Shown: in pieces, positions 53,531 through 63,100 of the stretch | How positions within the stretch are numbered: the first letter of the stretch is position 1 | How the letters are laid out: each line of letters begins with the position of its first letter | NCBI RefSeq assembly: GCF_003970675.1 | Contig: NZ_CP034562.1 | Location: 3,756,001-3,820,000 of the forward strand | Direction of reading: 5' to 3' | Length of the DNA: 64,000 bases | DNA from: Flammeovirga pectinis | GTDB taxonomy: Bacteria; Bacteroidota; Bacteroidia; Cytophagales; Flammeovirgaceae | Position numbers and translations under genes: made by a program | The notes under the pieces: generated by a model | What the model saw: the letters and a program-made list of their open reading frames with translations, nothing else | The model's database searches: none | What the model was told of the DNA's origin: nothing

Positions 53531-53561
53531 TTTGGAATGATTAGATAGAATTATAGTTTTG
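53531..53561 (+). promoter_or_regulatory. Promoter of atpD
   Basis: TTTG (53531-53534), a 19-nt spacer and TAGTTTTG (53554-53561) make the best Bacteroidota-type promoter in the window. The predicted start near 53567 leaves a leader of about 73 nt. The TATCTTTG at 53527-53534 overlaps the -33 box and could be a second -7 element. Confidence 0.6.
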
Positions 53562-53619
53562 CAATGAAAATAGTCTTTATGGTCTTAGACCTTGAGGCAA
53601 TTATGTTTGAATTCATTGA

Positions 53620-55146
<1,527 letters not shown>

Positions 55147-55170
55147 TTCGTTTTATCAACTAAAAATATT

Positions 55171-55213
55171 AAAGGCGAGAGTCTGGGTTCTTCTCGGGTT
55201 CTCGCCTTTTTCT
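55171..55213 (+). terminator. Hairpin between atpD and atpC
   Basis: A 10-bp perfect stem (55171-55180 with 55200-55209) followed by T residues has the form of an intrinsic terminator. Since atpC downstream lacks an evident promoter, it may be a partial terminator that lowers epsilon relative to beta. Confidence 0.75.
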
Positions 55214-55272
55214 TTAATAAAATATTCATTGTGGAGTAGTTCATCAACTAACACCACATAAATTCATTTATC

Positions 55273-55518
55273 ATGTTTGTTGAATTACTTACTCCTGATA
55301 AAAAATATTTCGAAGGTGAAGCGACAGCAGTAAAAGTTCCTGGTATTAACGGTGAATTTGAAATGCTTGATCGTCACGCAAACATTATATCTAGCTTAGG
55401 CCAAGGTACTGTACGCATCGCTAATAAAGCTGATCTTACTACTTTCAATATTGATGGTGGTACTATAGAGATGCTAGAAAATAAATTAGTGATTTTAGCT
55501 GAGGCTGTGTTAGATTAA
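55273..55518 (+). CDS. atpC: F1F0 ATP synthase subunit epsilon, short form
   Basis: An 81-residue protein with only the N-terminal beta-sandwich of the subunit: MFVELLTPDKKYFEGEATAVKVPG, then GEFEMLDRHANIISSLGQGTVRI and a final strand MLENKLVILAEAV. The C-terminal helical hairpin of about 50 residues that inhibits ATP hydrolysis in E. coli (139 residues) is absent. The open reading frame ends cleanly at TAA with a terminator 27 bp later, so it is a natural short form, as known in Bacteroidota, rather than a broken gene. Epsilon joins the rotor to F1. Confidence 0.93.
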   Translation: MFVELLTPDKKYFEGEATAVKVPGINGEFEMLDRHANIISSLGQGTVRIANKADLTTFNIDGGTIEMLENKLVILAEAVLD

Positions 55519-55544
55519 GATAATGTATCTATTCTAGAATACAT

Positions 55545-55585
55545 AAAATAGGATCAATCTTATAAAGGTTGATCCTATTTTATAT
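55545..55585 (+). terminator. Intrinsic terminator of atpD-atpC
   Basis: A perfect 13-bp stem (55545-55557 with 55569-55581) followed by T-rich sequence. Confidence 0.9.
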
Positions 55586-55609
55586 TTATATTTTTTTAAG
55601 ATTTTCACA

Positions 55610-55641
55610 AATGTTATATGAATAAGAATTCATATAACATT
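55610..55641. promoter_or_regulatory. Perfect inverted repeat upstream of the polysaccharide locus
   Basis: Two 14-bp perfect arms (55610-55623 and 55628-55641) are separated by 4 nt. It is 11 bp upstream of a TATATTTG -7 element and covers the place where the -33 box should be. It may be an operator or a hairpin ahead of transcription; no T-run follows, so it is not a terminator. Confidence 0.5.
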
Positions 55642-55652
55642 CTATATTATTG

Positions 55653-55660
55653 TATATTTG
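55653..55660 (+). promoter_or_regulatory. Candidate -7 element for the dehydratase gene
   Basis: TATATTTG fully matches TAnnTTTG, 55 bp before the ATG at 55716. No -33 TTG exists; the inverted repeat occupies that position. Confidence 0.45.
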
Positions 55661-55715
55661 GCATACATTGTTTTTTTTTAATTTTAGTGTCATCATATAT
55701 TTATATTAAAATAAT

Positions 55716-56063
55716 ATGCATACAAAAAGATTTTTATCTAAAAGCTTAAAGATTAACCATTTTTTATCAAGATGGTACGTTTTAGGTTTCGAAATGTTAT
55801 TAGTAGGAATATCCTTTCTAATTTCTCTTCTAATTAGATTTAATTTCAATTGGGGAATGGCTTCTAACGAACTTTATGAGTCACAAATGGGGTTTGTGGT
55901 ATTAGTTTATTTCTTCTGCTACTTAACATTAAATATATATTCATCTTCTTTAAGGCATACTAACCTATCAGATATAGTCAAAATTTTCAATGCAAATACT
56001 TTAGCATTATTTGTCTTAGGGGTATATCTGTTAATAATAGATATCTATTTCATGGAGATTTAA
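55716..56063 (+). CDS. Polysaccharide-biosynthesis 4,6-dehydratase, N-terminal membrane fragment (frameshifted)
   Basis: 115 codons encode the first part of a CapD/PglF/WbpM-type protein: a basic start, a helix at about 24-43 (YVLGFEMLLVGISFLISLLIRF), a second at about 58-76 (GFVVLVYFFCYLTLNIY) and a third near 96-113 (LALFVLGVYLLIIDIYF). The frame then stops at 56061-56063. Homologues have this membrane region fused to the enzyme encoded from 56105 on. The fragment has no catalytic part. The fused protein would be about 644 residues, the normal length of the family. Confidence 0.8.
   Translation: MHTKRFLSKSLKINHFLSRWYVLGFEMLLVGISFLISLLIRFNFNWGMASNELYESQMGFVVLVYFFCYLTLNIYSSSLRHTNLSDIVKIFNANTLALFVLGVYLLIIDIYFMEI
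56021..56063 (+). other. Frameshift zone in the dehydratase gene
   Basis: The upstream frame is open to 56063, the downstream frame from 56021, so the shift lies in this 43-bp overlap. Adding one base, for example to the T3 run at 56048-56050, restores continuous reading (IYF then HGDLKPIDVPLSV). No X-XXY-YYZ slippery heptamer in the correct phase is present, so a mutation or sequencing error is more likely than programmed frameshifting. Confidence 0.75.
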
Positions 56064-56104
56064 AACCAATAGATGTTCCTTTATCTGTTAATGTAATTAA
56101 TTAC

Positions 56105-57649
56105 TTGTTATCAATGGGACTTATTATTGGCTCTAGAATTCTAGCAAAATTTATATATCAAAGAATTTTCTATTATAAATTACCTACTAAAAATATTATT
56201 ATTTATGGTGCAGGAGCAGCAGGAGCAATTACAAAAGATGTACTTGATAAAGACACTACTTGTAATTATAGTATAAAGGCTATTATTGATGACAACAAAA
56301 GTAAACAAGGTAAAATTATGGGAGGTGTTAAAATATACTCTCAAAGATCTATATTAGATCCTAAATTTCTTGATGATAATGATATAGACGAATTAATTCT
56401 ATCAATAAATAATCTTGTACCATCCCGAAAAAGGAAAATTGTTGATAAATGCTTATCATTAGATTTGTTTATTAAAAACATACCGCCTTTTCAAACTTGG
56501 ATTAATGGTGAGTTAAGTGCAAAACAAATTCAAAGAGTAAAAATAGAAGACCTATTAGACAGGAAGCCTATACAACTTGAAAATGAAAATGTTAAAAGAG
56601 AAGTTGAAAATAAAGTTCTTCTTGTAACTGGTGCTGCAGGATCAATAGGTAGTGAAATAGCTTTACAATTAATACATTATAATCCTAAAAAATTAATTAT
56701 ACTTGATCAATCAGAAACTGGACTTTACGATATAGAAAGATATTTATTACCTCATATTAATGGTGATTTTTCTAAACTTGAAGTTATTATTGCTGATATT
56801 TCAAATCAAAATAGAATTGATCAAGTTTTTAAAGAATTCACTCCTGACATAGTATATCATGCTGCTGCTTATAAGCATGTACCAATGATGGAAAAAAATC
56901 CTTCTGAGGCTATTTTAGTAAATGTATGTGGTTCTAGAAATATTGCAAATGCGGCTGTTAAGTATAGTACAGAAAAATTTGTAATGGTTTCAACAGATAA
57001 AGCTGTAAACCCTACAAATGTCATGGGTGCTAGTAAGCGACTTGCTGAAATTTATATTCAAAGCTTGGGTAAAACTTCAAACTGTAAGACTAAATTCGTA
57101 ACAACAAGATTTGGTAATGTTTTAGGTTCAAATGGTTCTGTAATCCCTCTTTTTAGAGAACAAATAGAAAAAGGTGGGCCTATTACTGTTACAAGTGATA
57201 AAATTACTCGATATTTCATGACAATTCCCGAAGCTTGTCAATTAGTTTTAGAGGCAGGTGCTATGGGAAATGGGGGTGAGATTTTTGTTTTTGATATGGG
57301 TGAGGCTGTTCGGATTATTGATGTTGCAAAGAAAATGATAAAACTTTCTGGACTACAGGAGGGAGAAGATATAGATATAAAAATTACAGGATTAAGACCA
57401 GGGGAGAAACTTTATGAGGAATTGTTAAATAATGAAGAAAATACTATTCCAACTCATCATCCTAAAATTATGGCAGGTAAAGTGAGGGAATACATCTATG
57501 AAGATGTTATACTTCAGTATGAAAGTTTATTTAGTAAGATTAATGTTGATGATCACAAACTTATTGCTAAAGTAAAAGAGATTGTTCCTGAATATGTTAG
57601 TAATAATTCCATTTTTGAAAGATTAGATAAAAAAAATAAGTTGGTTTAA
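56105..57649 (+). CDS. UDP-sugar 4,6-dehydratase of the CapD/PglF family, catalytic part
   Basis: 514 codons from a TTG, continuing the protein interrupted at 56063 (ATG at 56114 is the alternative). The frame opens at 56021, so the start is set by the frameshift. It has a last membrane helix (LLSMGLIIGSRILAKFIY), a first Rossmann domain with GAGAAGAI and the catalytic short-chain dehydrogenase domain with GAAGSIGSE at about 176-184, YHAAAYKHVPMME and STDKAVNPTNVMGASKR, in which the usual Ser-Tyr-Lys site is replaced by the Asp/Lys-Met-x-x-x-Lys form typical of membrane-bound UDP-GlcNAc 4,6-dehydratases. It likely makes the UDP-4-keto-6-deoxy sugar used by the aminotransferase encoded convergently. 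Confidence 0.88.
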   Translation: MLSMGLIIGSRILAKFIYQRIFYYKLPTKNIIIYGAGAAGAITKDVLDKDTTCNYSIKAIIDDNKSKQGKIMGGVKIYSQRSILDPKFLDDNDIDELILSINNLVPSRKRKIVDKCLSLDLFIKNIPPFQTWINGELSAKQIQRVKIEDLLDRKPIQLENENVKREVENKVLLVTGAAGSIGSEIALQLIHYNPKKLIILDQSETGLYDIERYLLPHINGDFSKLEVIIADISNQNRIDQVFKEFTPDIVYHAAAYKHVPMMEKNPSEAILVNVCGSRNIANAAVKYSTEKFVMVSTDKAVNPTNVMGASKRLAEIYIQSLGKTSNCKTKFVTTRFGNVLGSNGSVIPLFREQIEKGGPITVTSDKITRYFMTIPEACQLVLEAGAMGNGGEIFVFDMGEAVRIIDVAKKMIKLSGLQEGEDIDIKITGLRPGEKLYEELLNNEENTIPTHHPKIMAGKVREYIYEDVILQYESLFSKINVDDHKLIAKVKEIVPEYVSNNSIFERLDKKNKLV

Positions 57650-57668
57650 ACCAACTTATTTTTTATTA
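57629..57668. terminator. Bidirectional terminator inside the ends of two convergent genes
   Basis: A perfect 34-bp palindrome (57631-57664) with A-run and T-run ends. It contains the stop codons of both the dehydratase (57647-57649) and the aminotransferase (57646-57648), so it is translated from both sides and gives both proteins the same KNKLV ending. Confidence 0.92.
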
Positions 57669-58776
57669 CTTTTTCAATTCTTATTAAATCATCATCATCA
57701 ATATTAGTATCTGATGGTAAACATAAACCTATTTCAAAAAGTTTTTCTGAAGTACCATCAATATAAGAAGGATATTTCTCAAAAATAGGCTGAAGATGCA
57801 TAGGCTTCCATAATGGTCTAGCTTCTATATTATCTTCTTCAAAAGCTAATCTTAAAGCTTCTCTATCAAATCCTATAATTTCTTTATCAATTGTCATACA
57901 AGATAGCCAAGCATTGGAAAAACTCACATTACTATCTTCCTTTAGTACTTTGATTCCATCAATATCTTGAAATATACTTTCATAAAATGATCTAATTGAT
58001 CTTTTCTGAGAAACTCTATCATTAAGAATTTCCATTTGACCACGACCAATACCTGCACAAATATTACTCATACGATAATTGTAGCCAATTTGTGAATGCT
58101 GATAATGTGGTGCATTATCTCTTGCTTGAGTTGCTAAAAACCTTGCTTTTTGGATTCGCTCTTCATTATCAGAAATTAAAGCACCTCCTCCAGAAGTAGT
58201 TATAATTTTATTTCCGTTAAATGAGAATACACCCATCACTCCAAAAGTTCCTAATGCTTTCCCTTTGTAAGTACTACCTAAAGCTTCAGCTGCATCTTCA
58301 ATAAGAGGAATATCATACTTAGATGATATTTCCATTATCTCATCCATTTTAGCTGCAATACCATATAAATGAACTAATAAGATAGCTTTAGGCTTTTTCC
58401 CTAAATTTATTCTATCTTTTATTGCTTCTTCTAAGAGAAGTGGAGACATATTCCACGTTTCGCATTCAGAATCAATAAAAATAGGAGTTGCTTTCTGATA
58501 TACAATAGGATTAGCAGTTGCCGAAAATGTAAAGGAAGAACACAACACTTCATCTCCTTCTTTAATACCTAACAATATTAGAGCAAGATGTATAGCAGAT
58601 GTCCCAGAACTTAGTGCAGCACAGTGTTCACTCCCCGTATAATTACAGATATCCTGCTCTAAATTATTTACATGAGGCCCTAAAGGTGCTATCCAATTTG
58701 TATCAAAAGCTTCTTTTACATATATATCTTCTTTACCTCCCATATTAGGAGAAGAAAGCCATATTTTTTTATTCAT
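57646..58776 (-). CDS. DegT/DnrJ/EryC1 aminotransferase (PglE-like)
   Basis: A 376-residue PLP-dependent sugar aminotransferase. The internal aldimine Lys190 is in FNGNKIITTSGGG, the PLP phosphate/ring segments are GTSAIHLALILLG (about 58-70), SFTFSATANPI and LIEDAAEALGS (Asp of the PLP nitrogen). MSNICAGIGRGQMEIL belongs to the dimer interface. It converts a UDP-4-keto-6-deoxy-N-acetyl sugar to the 4-amino sugar with glutamate; the dehydratase across the palindrome and the acetyltransferase overlapping its start (8 bp) support this. N-terminal WLSSPNMGGKE matches PglE-type enzymes. Sugar identity is inferred. Confidence 0.92.
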   Translation of the reverse strand: MNKKIWLSSPNMGGKEDIYVKEAFDTNWIAPLGPHVNNLEQDICNYTGSEHCAALSSGTSAIHLALILLGIKEGDEVLCSSFTFSATANPIVYQKATPIFIDSECETWNMSPLLLEEAIKDRINLGKKPKAILLVHLYGIAAKMDEIMEISSKYDIPLIEDAAEALGSTYKGKALGTFGVMGVFSFNGNKIITTSGGGALISDNEERIQKARFLATQARDNAPHYQHSQIGYNYRMSNICAGIGRGQMEILNDRVSQKRSIRSFYESIFQDIDGIKVLKEDSNVSFSNAWLSCMTIDKEIIGFDREALRLAFEEDNIEARPLWKPMHLQPIFEKYPSYIDGTSEKLFEIGLCLPSDTNIDDDDLIRIEKVIKNKLV

Positions 58777-59380
58777 CTCTATATTTAATTATTTTACCAG
58801 GGTTACCCACTGCTACTGCATTATCAGGTATATCTCTAATAATAACAGAACCAGCTCCTATCATACAATTATTACCTATTGTAATTCCTTGAATGATAGT
58901 ACTACCAGCACCAACCCATGAATTATGACCAATTTTCACTCCTCCACAAAGAACAGCATTAGGTGCTACATGTACATAGTCTCCCAAATGACAATCGTGA
59001 TCAATTACTGCTGAAGTATTTATAATAGAATGCTCTCCTATTTCACTGCCAGATTGTACCACCGAATTTTGAAAAAAAACTGATCCTTCTTTGATATTAG
59101 TATTACTAGATATAATACTCGTATTGTGTTGTATTGTAACAAAATTCACATTTAAATCATTTACAATTTTCTGTCGAGTAGTTGGATCTCCTATTGCTAC
59201 AACAACATTCCAGGTACTAAGAATATCTGTAGATCTATAGACTTTACAATCCATAAAAGTATTTTTTTTGAGATCATCATCAATAAAACCACGAACCTCA
59301 ATTCCTTTAGATATTATACAATCAAATATTACTTTTCCATGTCCACTAGCACCATATATATAAACATCAAGAACTTTCAT
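58769..59380 (-). CDS. Sugar N-acetyltransferase, NeuD/PglD family
   Basis: A 203-residue enzyme. N-terminal Rossmann-like part with GASGHGKVIFDCI and GFIDDD binds the nucleotide sugar; the C-terminal left-handed beta-helix of hexapeptide repeats (about 100-195: SVVQSGSEIGEHSIINTSA, VLCGGVKIGHNSWVGAGST) binds acetyl-CoA. The general base His128 is in VIDHDCHLGD, as in PglD. It acetylates the 4-amino group of the UDP sugar made by the neighbouring aminotransferase. Its stop overlaps the aminotransferase start by 8 bp, and its start overlaps the upstream sugar transferase by 14 bp, so translation is coupled. Confidence 0.92.
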   Translation of the reverse strand: MKVLDVYIYGASGHGKVIFDCIISKGIEVRGFIDDDLKKNTFMDCKVYRSTDILSTWNVVVAIGDPTTRQKIVNDLNVNFVTIQHNTSIISSNTNIKEGSVFFQNSVVQSGSEIGEHSIINTSAVIDHDCHLGDYVHVAPNAVLCGGVKIGHNSWVGAGSTIIQGITIGNNCMIGAGSVIIRDIPDNAVAVGNPGKIIKYRDE

Positions 59381-59978
59381 TACCTGTAAATTTTTCCATA
59401 GTTACTGAAGTAGATGATGAAATATCTTTAGCACCTAATACCTTTTTTATTGTCACAAAAATAACTTTTAAATCAATTAAAAAGGCACAATTATCGACAT
59501 ACCAAACATCATATTCAAACTTTTGTTTCCATGAAATAGCATTTCTACCATTTACTTGAGCCCATCCTGTAATACCTGGCTTAAGATCATGTCTTCTTGA
59601 TTGACTTTCAGAATATAATGGAAGATATTCAACTAATAATGGTCGAGGTCCAATTAAAGACATATCCCCTTTTATCACATTGAGAAGTTGAGGGATTTCA
59701 TCTAATGAAGTTGAACGAACAATCTGTCCAACTTTAGTAAGCCTTTTTTCATCTGGTAGTAAATTTCCATTTTTATCTTTACGATCATTCATTGTTTTAA
59801 ATTTAATAATCGTGAAAATTCCCGCCTTATAACCGGGTCTTTTTTGATAAAAAAAAGGTTTCCCTTGGTTTACAATCAATAATGCACAAAAAGTAACAAA
59901 GAATAAAGGGGATAGAATAATAAAAATGGATACAGCTACAGCAACATCTATTATTCTTTTAAAGATTAATTTATACAT
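59367..59978 (-). CDS. Phosphoglycosyl transferase (sugar transferase, PglC/WcaJ type)
   Basis: A 203-residue monotopic membrane enzyme that moves phospho-sugar from a UDP-sugar to undecaprenyl phosphate, the first step of glycan assembly. The N-terminal reentrant helix is about 8-33 (IIDVAVAVSIFIILSPLFFV). The catalytic Asp93-Glu94 pair is in STSLDEIPQLL, followed by GDMSLIGPRPLL and PGITGWAQVNGRNAI. At about 200 residues it lacks the extra domains of WcaJ and is the size of PglC, which uses diacetylbacillosamine. Linked genes for making such a sugar make this substrate likely, though unproven. Confidence 0.92.
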   Translation of the reverse strand: MYKLIFKRIIDVAVAVSIFIILSPLFFVTFCALLIVNQGKPFFYQKRPGYKAGIFTIIKFKTMNDRKDKNGNLLPDEKRLTKVGQIVRSTSLDEIPQLLNVIKGDMSLIGPRPLLVEYLPLYSESQSRRHDLKPGITGWAQVNGRNAISWKQKFEYDVWYVDNCAFLIDLKVIFVTIKKVLGAKDISSSTSVTMEKFTGNESS

Positions 59979-59987
59979 TATATTTTT

Positions 59988-61226
59988 CTAAATTAATTTA
60001 TTTAAAGATAGAGTATAATCTTTTGCTAATACCTCTCTATCAAAATGCAATTTAGCATAATTAAAACCGTTTAGGCCTTCTAGTTCAATCCTTTTAGGGT
60101 CATTAAGATATTCTCTAATAACTTTTGCAAAGTTTTTTGGGTTCTCAGGTTCAACAAAAGACCCTGCTTCTGCATCTTCTAATAATTGTCTTGAAACACC
60201 ATCAATAGCCATCAAGATTGGTACTTTACAAGACATATAATCAAAAGTTTTATTTGAATATATAGTTTTAAAGGTATCTACTTTCTTTAAAACTGAAGTT
60301 CCCATATCTGATGAAATAATATATTTAAATACTTCATTTTTGGGTACAGGATCAACAAACTTTACATTCTTAATTTTCCTTTTTTGAGCTTCTTCAATCA
60401 ATCTTGATTTTTCCATTCCTCCTCCTATTAGTTGAAAAAGAACATTTGTATCTTCTAATAACTCAGCAGTATCTAATACTTGATCTAAACAGTTTGCTAC
60501 ACCATGGGCTCCAACATATGTTATAACAAAATGACTATTAATACCATGTTTAATTCGAAATTTCTGTCTATCGAAATCTGATTTTAGAACTTTATCTGAA
60601 AGAGAGAAATCTGCTGCATTTGGTATAAAGATTACTTTTTCTGAGTTTATTCCTTTTTCTTTTATTAATTTTTCACGAAATGCAGGGGTTAGAACATTTA
60701 TTAAAGATGCCTTTTTATAAATAAAATTTTCAAACCAATAAGCAAGCTTAATTATCAACTTATTCTTTAATACTCCTGTATCAATGGCTGACTCAGGCCA
60801 TAAATCACGAACTTCAAAAGTAAAAGGTATTTTCTTTAGTTTAGATAGTATATAAGCTGTTATACCAACAAATAATGGAGGAGAGGTTACTATTATAACA
60901 TCAAAATCTTTTTTTGTAAAGAATAAACCTGATATAATACTAGAAAACACAAAAGAAAAATAAGCCCATAACCTCCCCAAGAAGCCTGAATTATATGCTT
61001 CTGACACATGAGACCTAAGAACAGTTATATTAGTATCATAGTTATCTTTAACTATGAATTTACCTTTATATTTTGATAATTTCTCAAAACCATTATAATG
61101 CATCATACCGGCTAGAACTGTTATTTCATGACCATCATCAGTCCAAGATTTTGTCATTTCATTGAATCTAGAACCTCCTGCATCATTCTTTTCTAAATAG
61201 TATTGATGAATTAAAAGTATCTTCAT
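59988..61226 (-). CDS. Glycosyltransferase family 4 (WbuB-like)
   Basis: A 412-residue GT-B enzyme. The acceptor domain opens with KILLIHQYYLEKNDAGGSRF, typical of WbuB/N-acetylfucosaminyl-type transferases, and includes DVIIVTSPPLFVG and FEVRDLWPESAIDTG. The donor domain starts after about 200 (VIFIPNAADFSL, FVITYVGAHGVANCLDQV) with the retaining GT4 E-x7-E region near 310-330 (GTSVLKKVDTFKTIYSNKTFDYM). It adds a sugar to the lipid-linked chain in the cytoplasm. It is 9 bp upstream of the sugar transferase gene and overlaps the heparinase-like gene by 4 bp. Confidence 0.92.
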   Translation of the reverse strand: MKILLIHQYYLEKNDAGGSRFNEMTKSWTDDGHEITVLAGMMHYNGFEKLSKYKGKFIVKDNYDTNITVLRSHVSEAYNSGFLGRLWAYFSFVFSSIISGLFFTKKDFDVIIVTSPPLFVGITAYILSKLKKIPFTFEVRDLWPESAIDTGVLKNKLIIKLAYWFENFIYKKASLINVLTPAFREKLIKEKGINSEKVIFIPNAADFSLSDKVLKSDFDRQKFRIKHGINSHFVITYVGAHGVANCLDQVLDTAELLEDTNVLFQLIGGGMEKSRLIEEAQKRKIKNVKFVDPVPKNEVFKYIISSDMGTSVLKKVDTFKTIYSNKTFDYMSCKVPILMAIDGVSRQLLEDAEAGSFVEPENPKNFAKVIREYLNDPKRIELEGLNGFNYAKLHFDREVLAKDYTLSLNKLI

Positions 61227-63100
61227 TTTATTTTTAAAAGTTTAATTTTTGTTGTTAACCTATCACTTTTGGATTTATATATCAACCAGTTAGATTCTTC
61301 TTTAACACCGTACTTGGTACTATACCATCCTTTCTTCTTTTCTTCAAATGTCGAATCCGATGAAATTATAAAATTATCACTGTTAATATAATGCCAATGT
61401 TGATGCATCATAAAATCTCTTGAATTCTTAAATTCATCAACAATTTCAAATTCCTTTAAATCAAAATCATATTTAATTTTTCTATTATGAACTATATTAT
61501 TTCCAATCTCTTTATACCCCTCAAAACTCCCTTCAAAAATAATAAAATTTCTATCCCTATATAACTTAGCACGTGATTTTTTAATCCAATTATACCAAAT
61601 GAATCTACTTCCTTTTCTCATTTGATTATAACCTTCTAATGAACATGTATTATGTGATTGAGTACCATTAAAATAGTTTATATATTCATCTTTAGTATTG
61701 TATTTAAATGAACCAGCATCTATTAATAAATTTTCACCTTTATAAAATAAATCAAAATGTAAATTATCAGATTGAGAAGGTCTATCCTTATAACTAGCAC
61801 ATCTAATTAGACAAAATATATCATCTTTTTGTATTCTAAATCCATAATAACCGCCAGTTTTAAAAGATATTAATTCTGAATATTTCAACTTTGGTAAAAC
61901 CTTTAAATTTTCATATCCGTAAAAAGTAGCTTCGGCTTGTGATTTAAAATCACTATATAAGTGTGAATCATATAATGCACAATGAAGGCTATTTAGCTGT
62001 GGTCGGTAATCTCTATATTCTGATGTAGAAAATGGAAAAAATAAAGCACCATCATTTGCTCCATAATTAGGTAAATAACCTGAATTTTTATCTTGAAATT
62101 GAAATAAAAAGTTTAACGATAATTTTGCTCTTTCTATAGTTGTCTTAGATAATGTAATATTATTTTTTTTTGATAAAACAATTGCCCATGTTAATAGTTG
62201 TATAACTACCCTATGGTAATTCATTGAGAATTGAAGAAAACTACCATCATCATAAATTTGATATTCAATTTCATTTTCAAACCATTTCAAACCATTTTTA
62301 CTCCATTCTTCAGTTTCTTCAATAAAAGGGTAAAGGTATTTACTTAAAAACAAAGTCATACATTCTGTAATGGCATGATTATTTCTAACTGCAATTCGTG
62401 AGAAATCAATATTTTTATATATATGATCAAATTGCCAATAAATTGAATTTATAATTTTCTCGAATAATTTGTTAGTTAAATATTCAGATGTTTTATAAAA
62501 AAATAAACAATAAGTCCAATTAAGTATCCTTAAAGAAATTTCTTGACTACATTTATAATTGGGACCTTGATTTACCGGGTTACTATCAATCCAACTTTCA
62601 ATTTGATTAAATATAAAACTAGAGGAATCATTACTCATTAATAAGTCATATTGAATTATTCTATAGACCCATGAAAATCTAGATTTTTCCCAAACAAATT
62701 TAATATCACCAGCCTCTTTAGACAAATCTTCTATATCTACCCAATGTTTATTTATATCATATTGGAAATTAGAGTCTGGATTTGTTATCCAATCATAATC
62801 TGTTCCGAGGTCATATTCTTTTGCACTGAAAAAATTAAATTTACCCTCTAAAATTTTATTATAATCATTAATAATTTTACTTTCATCTAAGTTTTCAATA
62901 GATATATTATTAATAAAAAATGGGGTTTTACTTTTTCTCCAATCTTTAACTGAAATAAAGCTTCTCACTGAAGGATTTACTGGGAACTTCTTTCTTAAAC
63001 TTCCTGTTTTTTTAGATATTTCATATTTAATTCTAAATACAAAATATCTGCTACCCATATTCGAGTAGATTTGTTTTAAAGTATTTAATCTACTGAACAT
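61223..63100 (-). CDS. Heparinase II/III-like protein of a polysaccharide locus
   Basis: A 625-residue protein without a signal peptide. The helical (alpha/alpha) N-terminal part to about 380 includes RNNHAITECMTLFLSKYL and YQIYDDGSFLQFSMNYHRV; the beta-sandwich heparinase II/III C-terminal part follows with GGYYGFRIQ, QSDNLHFDLFYKGENLLIDAGS and FNGTQSHNTCSLEGYN (His483). These residues match the lyase-type site. Such proteins in O-antigen or capsule loci are thought to act on or modify the nascent glycan rather than degrade host heparin; the location is unclear without a signal peptide. It overlaps the GT4 gene by 4 bp and the upstream gene by 16 bp, so all are one operon. Confidence 0.85.
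   Translation of the reverse strand: MFSRLNTLKQIYSNMGSRYFVFRIKYEISKKTGSLRKKFPVNPSVRSFISVKDWRKSKTPFFINNISIENLDESKIINDYNKILEGKFNFFSAKEYDLGTDYDWITNPDSNFQYDINKHWVDIEDLSKEAGDIKFVWEKSRFSWVYRIIQYDLLMSNDSSSFIFNQIESWIDSNPVNQGPNYKCSQEISLRILNWTYCLFFYKTSEYLTNKLFEKIINSIYWQFDHIYKNIDFSRIAVRNNHAITECMTLFLSKYLYPFIEETEEWSKNGLKWFENEIEYQIYDDGSFLQFSMNYHRVVIQLLTWAIVLSKKNNITLSKTTIERAKLSLNFLFQFQDKNSGYLPNYGANDGALFFPFSTSEYRDYRPQLNSLHCALYDSHLYSDFKSQAEATFYGYENLKVLPKLKYSELISFKTGGYYGFRIQKDDIFCLIRCASYKDRPSQSDNLHFDLFYKGENLLIDAGSFKYNTKDEYINYFNGTQSHNTCSLEGYNQMRKGSRFIWYNWIKKSRAKLYRDRNFIIFEGSFEGYKEIGNNIVHNRKIKYDFDLKEFEIVDEFKNSRDFMMHQHWHYINSDNFIISSDSTFEEKKKGWYSTKYGVKEESNWLIYKSKSDRLTTKIKLLKIK

Noticed and set aside
56021-56063. 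Programmed -1 frameshift joining the two dehydratase frames
   Set aside because: The overlap lacks a slippery heptamer in the correct phase and any obvious downstream stimulatory structure; a lost base explains the data more simply.
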